NCBI RefSeq assembly: GCF_002127325.2 | Contig: NC_035436.2 | Coordinates: 119,836,771-119,900,770, forward strand | Direction of reading: 5' to 3' | Length of the DNA: 64,000 nucleotides | From: Helianthus annuus | Taxonomy: Eukaryota; Streptophyta; Magnoliopsida; Asterales; Asteraceae | Part shown: positions 33,583 through 45,096 of the stretch, piece by piece | How positions within the stretch are numbered: position 1 is the stretch's first letter | Layout of the letters: the number at the start of each line of letters is the position of its first letter | Position numbers and translations under genes: made by a program | Notes under the pieces: generated by a model | The model's input: the letters and a program-made list of their open reading frames with translations, nothing else | What the model was told of the DNA's origin: nothing | The model's database searches: none

Positions 33583-36500
33583 TTACTCAAACATAATGTC
33601 CACCCAAGCCTCACCAGCCTTGGGTGACTTTGGAACACATCTGTCCCACCAACATTTTGATTTATAAAATTCTTTAGCACCCTTTACCTTCTTATCAACC
33701 ATCTTCCCAAAAATATGTTTGACTTTCCCGTTGAAAGCCTTATCAACATCAAATTCTCCTTTATCAGCGAAGAATTGATTTGAAATTTCAACCTTTCCAA
33801 CTTTCTTCATCAAATTTTATTTTGACAATTTCGGAAAATTTTCATCGTTCACCACTGGAACGGAATTCACAATCTTTTTATCAACCAATGACTCCTCTGA
33901 TTTTATAGAATCAGATTCATTGTCAGAATTACCCTCAGATTTAACAACCCATTTTTGTTTACTTAAATCACCTCTTCTTTTGTAAAACCTTTTTGAACTT
34001 TCTCCTTCCTCAGAAGTAGACTTTTCAAACTTTTTAACACTTTTTTACAGATTGTTCTGTCTTATCAACACAAGTTTTTCTCAAAACAGAGTTAGAAGAA
34101 ACTCCCTGCTTTTGGTAGTTGGTCTTAGGGCAATTCCAAGCTATGTGTCCAACTTCTTGACATTTGAAACAGGTTCTTCTGTCAACTCTTTGAGCATATT
34201 TTCTCACATTCTTCTTCACTTCAGCAAGAAACTCTTGATTCGACTGCTTCCAGAACGGTTTCTTCTGTTCATCCTCTGAACTTCCTCCTGAAACAAATTT
34301 TGTTTTTGGTTTATAAGTTTTCTGATTTTTATAATTTTCTGAAGAATTAAAACCAAGACCTTTCTTTTTGAGATTACCATTATGGTTTGGTTTCTTTCGA
34401 TAACCTGAACCATAATTGTAACCCTTTTTCTTGTTCAATCTCTGTTGAACTCTTGAAGTGTACTTTTTAGGTTTTTCAGTAAGATTTACATCTTTTATTT
34501 CAGAAATATTAATTTCTGTTAATTTGAAAACCTGTTTGATCATTTCAGTTTTAACACTTCTTATTGGGAATTCCTCATCAGAATATAATTTGTCTGAATC
34601 ATTCAACGTATATGCTACTTTGATTGATTTGTCATTCAAATTAGATTTTGATAACATGAATTCTTTATTGTAAATCCTCTTAACCGGCGAACTCGGACTT
34701 TTCTTAGATGAACTCGAACTATCTGACTTAGACTCCGACTTTGACTCTTCATCCATATCCAACACCTGATCGACAACTTTCTTAACTAACTCGGACTCAT
34801 GATCAGTGTCAGACGTTGTGAATGTAACATCAATATTGTCTGGTAATTCATCAGTGATTTCAGACTTTAATTTGATGTTAAGAGCCTTGTCTACTTGTTC
34901 CTCGTTTGGTTTCCTGGGGGAATAACTCTCAAAGATAGGAGGCGGACATCTGTTATACTTGACACTTGGTTTCTTACCAGTATCCTCTTCTTTTCCTTTC
35001 TTCTTGAACGCTTCAAGACCTGCGACAGTAGGATAAACACGATCAATCAGATAATCACAAGTAGTCTAACTCAAAAGTAATTGGTTGATCCTTTCACTCT
35101 CGATCTTCTCAAGTTCCAACTCCTTCTTCAAGTTAGCACAATCTTTGATATAGTCATTGATGACGCTTTGCTTTGTCATTAAAGTTGCACTCATTTTGTC
35201 ATTTGCCTTTTCCATTTCTGCATTCGTTCTTTTTAAACTGTCAACTGTCCTGTTCAGTACATCGTATGACTCTTTCACATACTTCACATCTGACGGTAAA
35301 TCTTCTTTCATTTTCTCTAGCTTAGCAATCTTTTTGTCTTTCTCATCACACTCTTTGCAAGCTTCTGAACATTTCTCACAAGGCTTTGTGACTTCAACCA
35401 CCTTTTCAACTATCTTTTCGACTTCGACAGTCTTTTCAACTTCTACAATTTTCTCGACTTCGACAATCTTTTCTATTTCAACAATCTTTTCAACAATTTT
35501 CTCAACTTCCACGAGTTTTTCGACTTCGACAATTTTCTCGACCACTTTCTCTATTTCAACAATCTTCTCTATTGCAATCTCAGCAGTTGCTTTATCTTTT
35601 GTTTCTACAGCTTCAGTCTTTGCCTTTTCATCAGCGAGTAACTTTGCTGCTTCTAGCTCTCTCTGCAATCGAGCAATCTTTTTCTGATTCAGCATCTCAA
35701 CTTTATCTGCATAGAAAAAAATTAAACTGTCAGGATCAATACTTTTTCTACATTTGTTAAGATACTCTTCCTCATCATCCGTATCAACATCACTTCCAAG
35801 ATCTGGAAATATTGGAATCCTTTTCTGACAATCCTCATTTTGATCCAGAATCCTCGTAACAAGTGCCACATCAGATTTAGTTCCACTAGGTATATACTTG
35901 TCCCAGCTAAATCCCTGTGCAACAAACTCATCTCTTTGATCTATTATCCCATAATAAGCTTTCCTATTGGCTTCTTCAATCATTCTCCGATGAGCAGTTT
36001 GCGGTTCCTTTTGTTGAAGTTTTTGGTCGATTTGATGAAAGATTGATTTCTGATAATAATTGCTCTTTTCTTGGCTTCCAGTTGACTCTTGGTTCTTACA
36101 TTCCCGTTTAAAGTGACCTTTACCTTTACATCGGAAACAGGTAACCTTCGACTTGTCAAAACCAAGTGGAGAAGTAGCCATTCCTCGAAACTCGTCTCTG
36201 CCCGTAATCTGTTGAAATTTTTCAGCTCTCCTACATGCACTGGCCAAGCACCACTTCACATCCATCAACTCAAGCTCTTCTGCATCGATTTGGTCGTAGT
36301 CTTCTTTTGTGAGCATCGGATTGCCAATTTTACCTGTAATCAAACTTTCATACGATTCTAACATAGCGACAAGACATGCCATGTGTTGCTTTGCCACTTC
36401 AGGAGAAAGATTTTGACCATTCTGGATGTTCAGTGTCACATTGCATTGCAAATTTGTAGAATTTTGCTTTTGAGGACTAGGTGTGTTAATGTTAGGATCA

Positions 36501-37387
36501 AAGCTTGAGAATGATGAAGTAGATCCACCACTCTGAGTTGTAGTACTTGCATTTGGACTTGCAGAATCATCAGCACTGAATGCAGTACTAATCTTTGGAC
36601 TAAGATTGGGAGTGGTCTCAAACTTGTTTCCCCGATAATATAAACTGACATCTTGCTTTGCATTTGGATTTGTCATGATGGCTGTCTTTTGAATATCCAG
36701 CTCCTGCTCTTCGATTTTCTGAATAAACTGAGCCAAATTCATGTTCTCGGACTTTCTCATAAGTTTCACAACCATCAAATACGTTCCCCACTTATGCTGT
36801 GGTAACGCCTCTACTAATTTATCAACCCACTCATCATCATCTTTCACTATATTCAACCTACCCATTTCCAATACTAGATGACAGTATCTATCTATAGTCT
36901 GCTTGGTTGTTTCATGATCAAATGCAGTAAACATGTCAAACGATTTCTTCAATAATGCCTTCTTGTTTTTGATCATATCAGCACTCCCTCTGAATTTCTG
37001 AATCAACGCTTCCCAAATGGATTTAGCCGTTCCGTTATGTTGAAGTAAGACGAAGATATCTTCTTTAACTGCTTGCTGAAGGATGCTGATCATCATCTTC
37101 TCACTAGTGTACTTCAACTTATCAGCTTCAGTAAAATCATTGAAACCCTTTTCCAAGCCACGTTCATTCTTTGGCTTCTCGTAATCTTTCAGTAAAGAAC
37201 ACCATGCTTCAAATCTGTAAGCTTGAACCCAATTCTTAAATCGGTTCTTCCAACCTTGAAAATCTTCAATGTACATGAGTTTCGGCGGTTTTTGATGAGT
37301 GCCCGTCTCATTCTCATTATACAACGCTTCAGCAGGAGTTATAGGGGCAACGGGTGTCGCGAACGCATTGTAAAACTCTTCAGCCAT
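33583..37387 (-). pseudogene. Giant gag of element C (about 1,250 codons), broken twice
   Basis: It starts MAEEFYNAFATPVAP (37387). A UBN2-like capsid region has FQGWKNRFKNWVQAYRFEAW and HNGTAKSIWEALIQKFRG. ESYESLITGKIGNP leads to the CCHC knuckle CFRCKGKGHFKREC (residues 417-430). A coiled-coil with repeated VEKIVEVEK units follows, then CEKCSEACKEC. A TAG stop at 35066-35068 replaces the Tyr codon seen in element B. The same frame continues to 34034 with a Ser/Asp-rich segment and a second knuckle, CFKCQEVGHIAWNC. A one-base insertion near 34045 shifts the frame; the end (33813-33583) closes with CWWDRCVPKSPKAGEAW. Gag presumably assembles particles, packages RNA and is processed by another element's protease. 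Confidence 0.88.
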
Positions 37388-38650
37388 GTTTCAAAACTCA
37401 GATGATGCTTCGGGAAATAACTGAAAACACACAAGCAAAAACACAATCAGTTTAAAAATTTATGAATTAATGAAAACGAACTGGTACTCGAACTGGTGAA
37501 TTTTCTGTGCGGACTGAAGGTTGACAAACTGTGCGAACTGCTATGACCCAAATCGTTTTCAAATGACTTGACTCCTTGAAACTTTTGAACTTCAGACTGT
37601 ACGAACTGACAGAAACCACGACTCAAACCACGCGACCGGATTACACACCGTGCGAAGTGAACATATTTGATGCGAACGAATTTTAATGCCAAACCACACA
37701 ACCTAAAACTTTAGATGGGCCGACATCTTCACAAGTCTTGATCTCTGATTGGGCCTCTAAGTGACGGCGACAATTAACTATGATTGGCCATAGACATATA
37801 GTGATCACAAAAAATTTTTATCTAATGTGATAAGTCCAAGATAACATGCAAGCTTATTGGGCGGTGCTTTGGGCTTCAGTGATTGGACAATTAAAAGATA
37901 ATGAGGCGGTTCTACAAAGTCAACAACAATACGAATAAATGGGCGGTGCAAACTTTGATTTCGATTGGGCCGATTTTTTTTTGGGCTTTCAACCAACAAT
38001 TTTTTTAGTACAGAAATAATGGGCGGCAGCTTTATTTATTAAAAACTGATTTTGATAGGACCACACTTACAATTCACGTGAATACTATTAAATGAACCTC
38101 CACCTTTTGATTTATCATTTTTCACATGCAAACACATTTAATGAACTGGTGGCCGATAGGTTTACCAATAAAATCACATGCAACTGTAACCCTTTCAAAC
38201 AATGCACACTTTACAATGTATTTTTCAAGCGGTGCACACTAATGTCTTAAAAGCGAACCGATGATGTCTTATAAGCGAGCCATATGAAGTCTCATAAGCG
38301 AACCTAAACTGTTTCTAAAAGCGGACCACATATGTTACTAAGAGCGGACCAATATTGTCTCCAAAAGCGAACCTGTGTAGATATTTGGAGCGGACCTCAC
38401 ATGACAGAAAAACGAACCTATAGTGACGTCAGCAAAACACGAACCGAATGCAAGTGAAAGCCTAATTTGAACTAGAAATAAGTCGATTTTAGTTCTGAAA
38501 ATCTCAAAGTTTTGTTAATTCATGATTCCGCACACACTGTGTAAATTTGAAGCGATTTTGACCGTAAAAAGTTCCGTTTTTCGAAAAAGAAAGGTGTAGA
38601 AGCAGAAAAAGTGATGAAAACGAGTTGTATATGCGAGATCTCCTCCTCCT
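37388..38650 (-). other. Untranslated leader of element C
   Basis: About 1.26 kb between PBS and gag start with no sense ORF. It contains several GGGCGGTG and GGGCC words (about 37850-38030) and, at 38246-38434, the array of AAGCGAACC/AGCGGACC motifs. A TGACGTCA palindrome lies near 38425. The leader is unusually long, as in elements B, D and F. Confidence 0.65.
38246..38434. repeat. AAGCGAACC/AGCGGACC motif array in the leader of C
   Basis: Nine copies by eye at about 22-24 base spacing: AAGCGAACC, AAGCGAGCC, AAGCGAACC, AAGCGGACC, GAGCGGACC, AAGCGAACC, GAGCGGACC, AAACGAACC, CACGAACC. Spacers are unrelated. In element sense the core is GGTTCGCTT or GGTCCGCTC, the same as in the LTR array. 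Confidence 0.8.
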
Positions 38651-38666
38651 TGGCTCTGATACCAAT
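38651..38666 (-). other. Primer-binding site of element C
   Basis: The minus strand reads ATTGGTATCAGAGCCA, directly adjoining the 5' LTR at 38667. Initiator-Met tRNA type. Confidence 0.92.
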
Positions 38667-39367
38667 TGTAGGATCGATTTCGACCTAAACGAGTCGTTCG
38701 GAAGAGCTCAAATCCGTTTCAGCGGCGGAAACAAAGAAACGGACATGTACACAGCTAGAATCACACTTTAAACCTCTTGTAGATTGATTTTACAACGTTT
38801 ACGTTTACAAGGAAAACCGGCAATACCTCGGTATCAGATCTGAACAATGTTACAAATGAAATGACAATGAACCTATTTATACTACACAAGGTTCGCTTAT
38901 AGTGACAAAGACATAAGAGCGAACCACCTATATAACCGTAAAAGCGAACCGATTGTTGACTTATCAGCGAACCATCATGTTATCCTCAAAAGCGAACCCA
39001 CACAAATCCTTTGCAGTAAAAGCGAACTTGCCATTGGACCTCATAAACCTTTCATGCATAATGAACGAACCTCTTCATTGTTTTGTCTTCAAGTGAACCT
39101 TCATGTCATTGAACCTTTGAATGGTGGATTGTAATTGGACCTTTCATCCTAAGCATTTCATTGGACCCTCATATGGTCCAATCAAAACACATGGCCATTC
39201 ACAATTCCAAATCCTTTCAACTTTGTCGTTTTATCTCATGATAATCATATTATAATGATGACACAAGTATGATGTCATCATTAAACATGATGACATCATG
39301 CTTGATTAGATTCGCAATGCAACCCGGACTCGACATTAGACGAAGACAATAGATGACTACACCAACA
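38667..39367 (-). repeat. 5' LTR of element C
   Basis: TGTAGGATCGATTTCG...CTACACCAACA, 701 bases, followed by target duplication GTATC (39368-39372). Nearly identical to the 3' LTR. TATA box at 38873-38881. Confidence 0.94.
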
Positions 39368-39447
39368 GTATCAACGATTGCGAGCTGAACTATTTATGTC
39401 AAAATGATTGTTAAATCAAATTTGACTGTCCAAGCTCTGATACCAAT
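39368..39447 (-). other. Element A leader (PBS end) and primer-binding site
   Basis: GTATC target duplication of C at 39368-39372, then about 60 bases of A's leader. The minus-strand ATTGGTATCAGAGCT at 39433-39447 adjoins A's 5' LTR. With 30766-30849 it makes a short leader, unlike the long leaders of the gag-only elements. Confidence 0.85.
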
Positions 39448-40100
39448 TGTTAGGATCTGAGTTTGGATTGATTGAGATTTATGTTTGAATTAAGATGGAC
39501 AATGAAAGAGTAGTGCAGCGGAAATTAAATGGAAGCAAACTTTTCACAATCAAACAGAAGAAATGCTTTCAACCATACATTTTCAACAAAGAACCAAATG
39601 TTTAAATTTATTTCAAACTTTGATTACAATTGCATGTATGCTTTGCAAACTCCCCCTCAGCCCGAGCTTAGTAATTTGTTCGTGCATGAAGAAGATGGTG
39701 AAGAGCTGAACAGAACAGTACAAAGCACTGTTCTATTTATAGGCACACAACAAAATACTGAGCATCTAAGCTGACGTCACCATGAAAGTGACATCTAACC
39801 TCCTAACAAACTCAAACAACCGACCTATACAAATATTGCTATGCTAACTACTGATGTTACAATACATTACATAAAGTAAATAAACAACTGCTGCTTCCTT
39901 CCACTGCTGTGATCCCAGCAGTACTTGTCATGATCAGCAGTGCTTGAAACAAGGCAGTAGATTGAGCAGCAAAGCTTTAGTTCTTCATCAGTCTTTGACT
40001 TGATCAGCAGTTGTAGAACAACAGTTTGTATGATCAGTAGATAGGAGGTCAGCAGATGTTGAAACCACTTTCAAGGGGAGAGACTTGTATGCATAACATC
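39448..40100 (-). repeat. 5' LTR of element A, left part
   Basis: TGTTAGGATCTGAGTTTGG... matches 19004 onward. It includes a segment at about 39968-40055, rich in GATCAGCAG and CAGCAG words, which the 3' LTR lacks. TATA at 39733-39741. Interrupted after GCATAACATC by element B; continues at 49482. Confidence 0.92.
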
Positions 40101-40758
40101 TGTAGGATCGATTTCGACCTAAACGAGTCGTTCGGAAGAGCTCAAATCCGTTTCAGAGGCGGAAACAAAGAAACGGACGTGTACACAGCTTGAATCACAC
40201 TTTAAACCTCTTGTATATTGATTTTACAGCGTTTACATTGACAAGGAACACCGGCAATACCTCGGTATCAGATCTGAAAAATCGTTACAAATGAATTGAC
40301 AACTAACCTATTTATACTAATCCAGGTTCGCTTGTAGAGACAACAACCACATAAGCGAACCTCCCATGGTTGCCGTAAAAGCGAACCCACATGTTGACTT
40401 ATCAGCGAACCTCCCATGCAGCCTTCCTTAAGAGCGAACCTTCAATGTTCCATAAAAGCAAACCTTATCATTTGACTTTCAAGTGAATCTCATCATGTAT
40501 TGAACCTTTCAAAGCAAGCTCCTCATTGGACCTTTTAATGGTCACCTCTAACTGAACCATAGAATGGCCCAATCATCATACGGCTAAAACAAACCTTTTA
40601 AATCCAATGTGTTTTGTCGTTTTGTCTCATGTAATCATGTAATGATGATGTCATCATATGATGTCATCATCCAAGATGATGACATCATGTTCGTCTCATA
40701 ACCGCAACGAACCCGAGACTCGATATTAAGACGAAGACGACAGATGACTACACCAATA
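40101..40758 (-). repeat. Element B LTR1 (3' LTR)
   Basis: TGTAGGATCG...CACCAATA, 658 bases; the final CA is TA here. TATA at 40308-40316, then an AAGCGAACC array (40325-40470) and an expanded ATGATGTCATCAT block (40635-40690). Confidence 0.92.
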
Positions 40759-42784
40759 GACTCCCCCTCAGATGTTGACGAGTCTTAAGTGTCGAGTCTT
40801 CAACGACTTTAGTCTTTATCAGTGAAAGCATCCTCAAATCTTTCTCTTCTCTTTGCATCATCACCAACAGACTCTCCACGAACAATCTTTACTTGGATGT
40901 CTTCAGACTCCCCCTTTCGATATGCTGGGATCGCAGTCTGGCATCTTGAAATCTCAAAGTCTTCAGATATCGGAACCTGGATCTATATCACTTCAAAACC
41001 TGCACATCCTCTACCCAAAAATAAATCTTCCGATGATAACATGTAAAGATCTAACGAATCATTCGCAGATAGTACACAAACAAAAATTGATTTTACAATT
41101 TGAAGAACCATTTGAAGATATATATCATTTTTGTTTTCAAAAACAAACACACTCTCCCAAACCATCTGTTCGTCATGTTTAGCACTCGAAATTTTGAACA
41201 TCAACTTTTCAATACCAGTTGTCGAAAATCTTTTTGACTTTTTCAAAAATTTATGCTAAAACACACTGAAAATCTTTTTGGAGTTTTGACATAAGAGAAA
41301 TAAAAATGCAGTAAAGAAATATTTACAAACATTATTTTTGTGAGTTTGTGTAAGAAGATCATATCAGCTTATGAGACAAATCACCAACACCGTTAAGCTT
41401 GATTTCATTTTAAGTTTTAAACAATTTACCTAGATTGTCAGTATACTGGTCCACTTAAATTTTCACACAAAGTTCAACTGTTCCGAGATACGATATTAAT
41501 GTTTTAAGCACTTAAACTTATCTGTGTGTCCCACTACTTGAATATACTCCCGTATCCAGATCCCAATATTCAGTCTTACAGGTGAGTATACCACAGCTGA
41601 TAACTGTAAGGGGTTAGGTGCGAAACCGTGAGAGCTCAGGTCAGAACTTCCGTTCAGCAGAGAGATGACGGCTCGACTTTTGGTGGGTCCCCTTTAGAGG
41701 ATCTTTTTTACAACAGCAATGACTATCAATTTTATTGTTTCATCGATTTGCTGAGGGCGGCGCTTTTTCAAGCATTTGCAGAAAGTATTATCCGGGGACT
41801 AGGTCAGTACTTCCATACAGCAGAAGTCCCGGGATAATACCCCAGATATCACTGAGCATAAAGACCTAGTATCTCAGAATAAGGGACCTTTCAAACAAGA
41901 TTTCAGGGGTTACCTATATATCCAAGTTTGTGTTAACCCACAAAACAAGCAAGTTTGAAATTTAGGTTTATATCTCGTCACAGTTTATTAAATGTGCAAA
42001 AATCTACTGACACATCCACAGTAAGATTGTTTAACACTTTTAAACTTTCCAAATCTTTAGCATGTTGTGATAGTCCGCTGATGTACTATCATTTCCTCTT
42101 TTTCACAACAAACTCATTTTTTGATTTTATCATGTTTTTGTCTTTTTCAAATTTTCTAATGTTTTTAGATTTTCTGAAAATTTTCTACTCCCCCTAAAAT
42201 GCAAACACATTAACGAAAATAGAAAACAAACTGTACAGAAACATGACGACCGATATCAAATCGCATCAATTCGCCATTCTCTTGGCATAAACAATCAGAA
42301 CTCCCCTATCAACAAACTATTTTCTCATTTAGATTTCAAAACACTTAAGTTTGTTTTAATCAAAATGATTGTTCTGGAAAATAAGTTTGGTTTATTTTAC
42401 CACTTGTACGTATATCAATACTAAATTCGGGGATGTGGTTCATCATCTTGTCTCTCAATCACCTGTAGGAAAATACAAGTACAAATTAATGTCCTTGATT
42501 TACCATATGCACAAGTTATGCACAAACAAATCTTCTAACCACTTGTAAACAAAACACAAACAAACCTTTTTTACCGTTTGTATTATTGACATTACCGTAG
42601 TAAATTCCTCAAGAAAAATGCCGATACCTGCTCCTCGCTTACCTACCTGGAAGCTTCGGCATAGTCCTTTAACCTGAAAAATTTTAACAATTTCAAACAC
42701 TTTCAAATTATCCTAATTAAACATGAAAGATGCCGATTCCTGATCCACGATTACCAACTTGGGATCTCCGGCAAGTCCGGTGTT
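40759..42784 (-). other. 3' interior of element B: PPT, decayed ORF, hairpin, non-coding
   Basis: PPT (minus GAGGGGGAGTC) starts the interior. A remnant of the conserved 3'-terminal frame follows (41246-40983: STTGIEKLMFKISSAKHDEQ, then LFLGRGCAGFE). A hairpin lies at 41785-41800/41825-41840. The rest has no credible sense coding but is closely similar to 31553-33582 of element C. Confidence 0.65.
41785..41840. other. Conserved inverted repeat (hairpin), element B
   Basis: The same 16 bp arms as at 32584-32639, GTATTATCCGGGGACT and AGTCCCGGGATAATAC, with a slightly different loop. Confidence 0.75.
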
Positions 42785-45096
42785 TTACTCAAACATAATG
42801 TCCACCCAAGCTTCACCAGCCTTGGGTGACTTTGGAACACATCTGTCCCACCAACATTTTGATTTATAAAATTCTTTAGCACCTTTTACCTTCTTATCAA
42901 TCATCTTTCCAAAAATGTGTTTGACTTTCCCGTTGAAAGCCTTTTCAACATCAAATTCTTCTTTATCAGCGAAGAATTGATTTGAAATCTCTACCTTTCC
43001 AACTTTATTCATCAAATTTTCCTTTGACAGTGACGGAAAATTCTCATCGTTCAACACCGGAACGGAATTCACGATCCTTTTATCAACCAATGACTCCTCT
43101 GATTTTATGGAATCAGATTCATTGTCAGAATTACCCTCAGATTTAACAACCCATTTTTGTTTACTTAAATCACCTCTTCTTTTGTAAAACCTTTTTGAAC
43201 TTTCTCCTTCCTCAGAAGTAGAATTTTCAAACTTTTTAACAAATTTTACAAATTGTTCTTTCTTATCAATACAAGTTTTTCTCAAAACAGAGTTAGAAGA
43301 AACTCCCTGTTTTTGGTAGTTGGTCTCTTGGCAGTTCCAAGCAATGTGTCCAACTTTTTGACACTTGAAACAGGTTCTTCTATCAGCTCTCGAAGCAAAC
43401 TTCCTCACATTCTTCCTTACTTCAGCAAGAAACTCTTGATTCGACTGCTTCCAGAACGGTTTCTTCTGTTCATCCTCTGAACTTCCTCCTGAAACAAATT
43501 TTGTTTTTGGTTTATAAGCTTTCTGATTTTTATAATTTTCTGAAGAATTGAAACCAAGACCTTTCTTTTTGAGATTGCCATTATGGTTTGGTTTCTTTCG
43601 ATAACCTGAACCATAATCATAACCCTTTTTCTTGTTCAATCTCTGTTGAACTCTTGAAGTGTACTTTTTAGGTTTTTCAGTAAGATTTACATCTTTTATT
43701 TCAGAAATATTAATTTCTGTTAATTTGAAGACCTGTTTGATCATTTCAGTTTTGACACTTCTTATTGGGAATTCCTCATCAGAAAATAATTTGTCCGAAT
43801 TATTCAAGGTATAAGCAACCTTAAACATTTCGTCATTCAAATTATTCTTTGATAACAAGAATTCTTTATTATAACTCCTCTTAACTGGTGAACTCGGACT
43901 TTTCTCAGACGAACTCGAACTATCAGACTTAGAGTCCGACTTTGACTCTTCATCCATATCCAACACCTGATCAACAACTCTCTTAACTAACTCAGACTCA
44001 TGATCAGTGTCCGACGCTGTGAATGTAACATCAATATTGTCTGGTAATTCGTCAGTGATTTCAGACTTCAATTTGATGTTTAGAGCCTTGTCTACTTGTT
44101 CCTCATTTGGTTTCCTGGGGGAATAACTTTCAAAGATAGGAGGTGGACTTCTGTTATACTTGACATTTGGTTTCTTACCAGTATCCTCTTCTTTATCTTT
44201 TTCTTTCTTCTTGAACGCTTCAAGACCTGCAACAGTAGGATAAACCCGATCAATCAGATAATCACAAGTAGTGTAACTCAACAACAATCGGTTAATCCTT
44301 TCACTTTCTATTTTCTCAAGTTCCAACTCCTTCTTCAAGTTAGCATAGTCTTCAATATAATCATTTATGACACTTTGCTTTGTCATCAAAGTTGCACTCA
44401 TTTTATCATTTGCTTTTTCAAATTCTGCATTTGCTCTTTTCAAACTGTCAACTATCCTATTCAGTACATCGTATGACTCTTTCACATACTTCACATCTGA
44501 CAGTAAATCTTCCTTAATCTTCTCTAAATCGGCAATCCTTCTATCTTTTTCTTCACAATCTTTGCAAGATTCTGAACATTTCTCACAAGGCTTAATGACT
44601 TCAACCACCTTTTCAACTATCTTTTCGATTTCGACATTCTTTTCAACTTCAACAAGTTTCTCGACATCCACTAATTTTTCAACTTCTTTCTCAGTCACTG
44701 GTTCATCAGATTCTTTTTCAGTTTTCTGTCCTTCAGCTTCCTTTGTTGAACTTTCTTCAACTTTTGCTTTTTTCTGGATATCCAACTCATGCTCTTCAAT
44801 TTCTGAATAAACTATGCCAGATTCATAACTTGAGACTTCCTCATGTGTTTTACAATCAACAGATAAGTTCCCCACTTCTGTTGGGGTAAATCCTCAGCTA
44901 GCTTATCGATCCACTCATCATCCTCTTTCTTAATGTCCAATCTACCCATTTCCAATACCAGATGACAATATCTATCAATTGTCTGCTTTGTTGTTTCATC
45001 TTCAAAAGCCACAAACGTATCAAAGGATTTCTTCAATAACGCAGCTGAAACTGTATCAACCTGTGTAGCAAGAGCATTGTAAAAGTTCTCTTCCAT
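42785..45096 (-). pseudogene. gag of element B, internally deleted
   Basis: It starts MEENFYNALATQVDTVS (45096) and jumps to ALLKKSFDTFVAFEDETTKQ, so about 125 codons of capsid region present in C are missing. A frameshift near 44812-44875 leads to a 696-codon frame. There the middle of gag with the first CCHC knuckle is deleted and EEHELDIQKK runs into an acidic VEKLVEVEK coiled-coil. It retains CEKCSESCKDC, the Tyr codon that is a stop in C (SYTTCDYLIDRV), the Ser-rich region, the second knuckle CFKCQKVGHIAWNC and the C-terminal CWWDRCVPKSPKAGEAW. The C-terminal part is intact where C is broken, but the capsid part could not assemble. Confidence 0.85.

Larger units (their letters stand above)
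30855..39367 (-). mobile_element. Element C: gag-only copia-like non-autonomous LTR retrotransposon
   Basis: It is complete, with two LTRs of about 700 bases (30855-31552 and 38667-39367), PBS, PPT and GTATC target duplications on both sides (30850-30854 and 39368-39372). The 8.5 kb element encodes a very large gag but no protease, integrase, RT or RNase H. The two LTRs differ at only a handful of positions by eye, so the insertion is recent. The left LTR starts GG instead of TG. It needs enzymes from another element. Close relatives are B (40101-49476) and, more distantly, D, F and G. Confidence 0.93.

Noticed and set aside
35157..35687. 176-codon plus-strand ORF rich in Ser/Thr/Phe
   Set aside because: It is the antisense shadow of the VEKIVEVEK coding repeat in element C gag; a similar shadow exists at 44367-44810.
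40263..40276. GGTATCAGATCTG in the B and C LTRs as an extra PBS
   Set aside because: It diverges from the tRNA complement after TATCAGA and lies inside R/U5, not at an LTR end.
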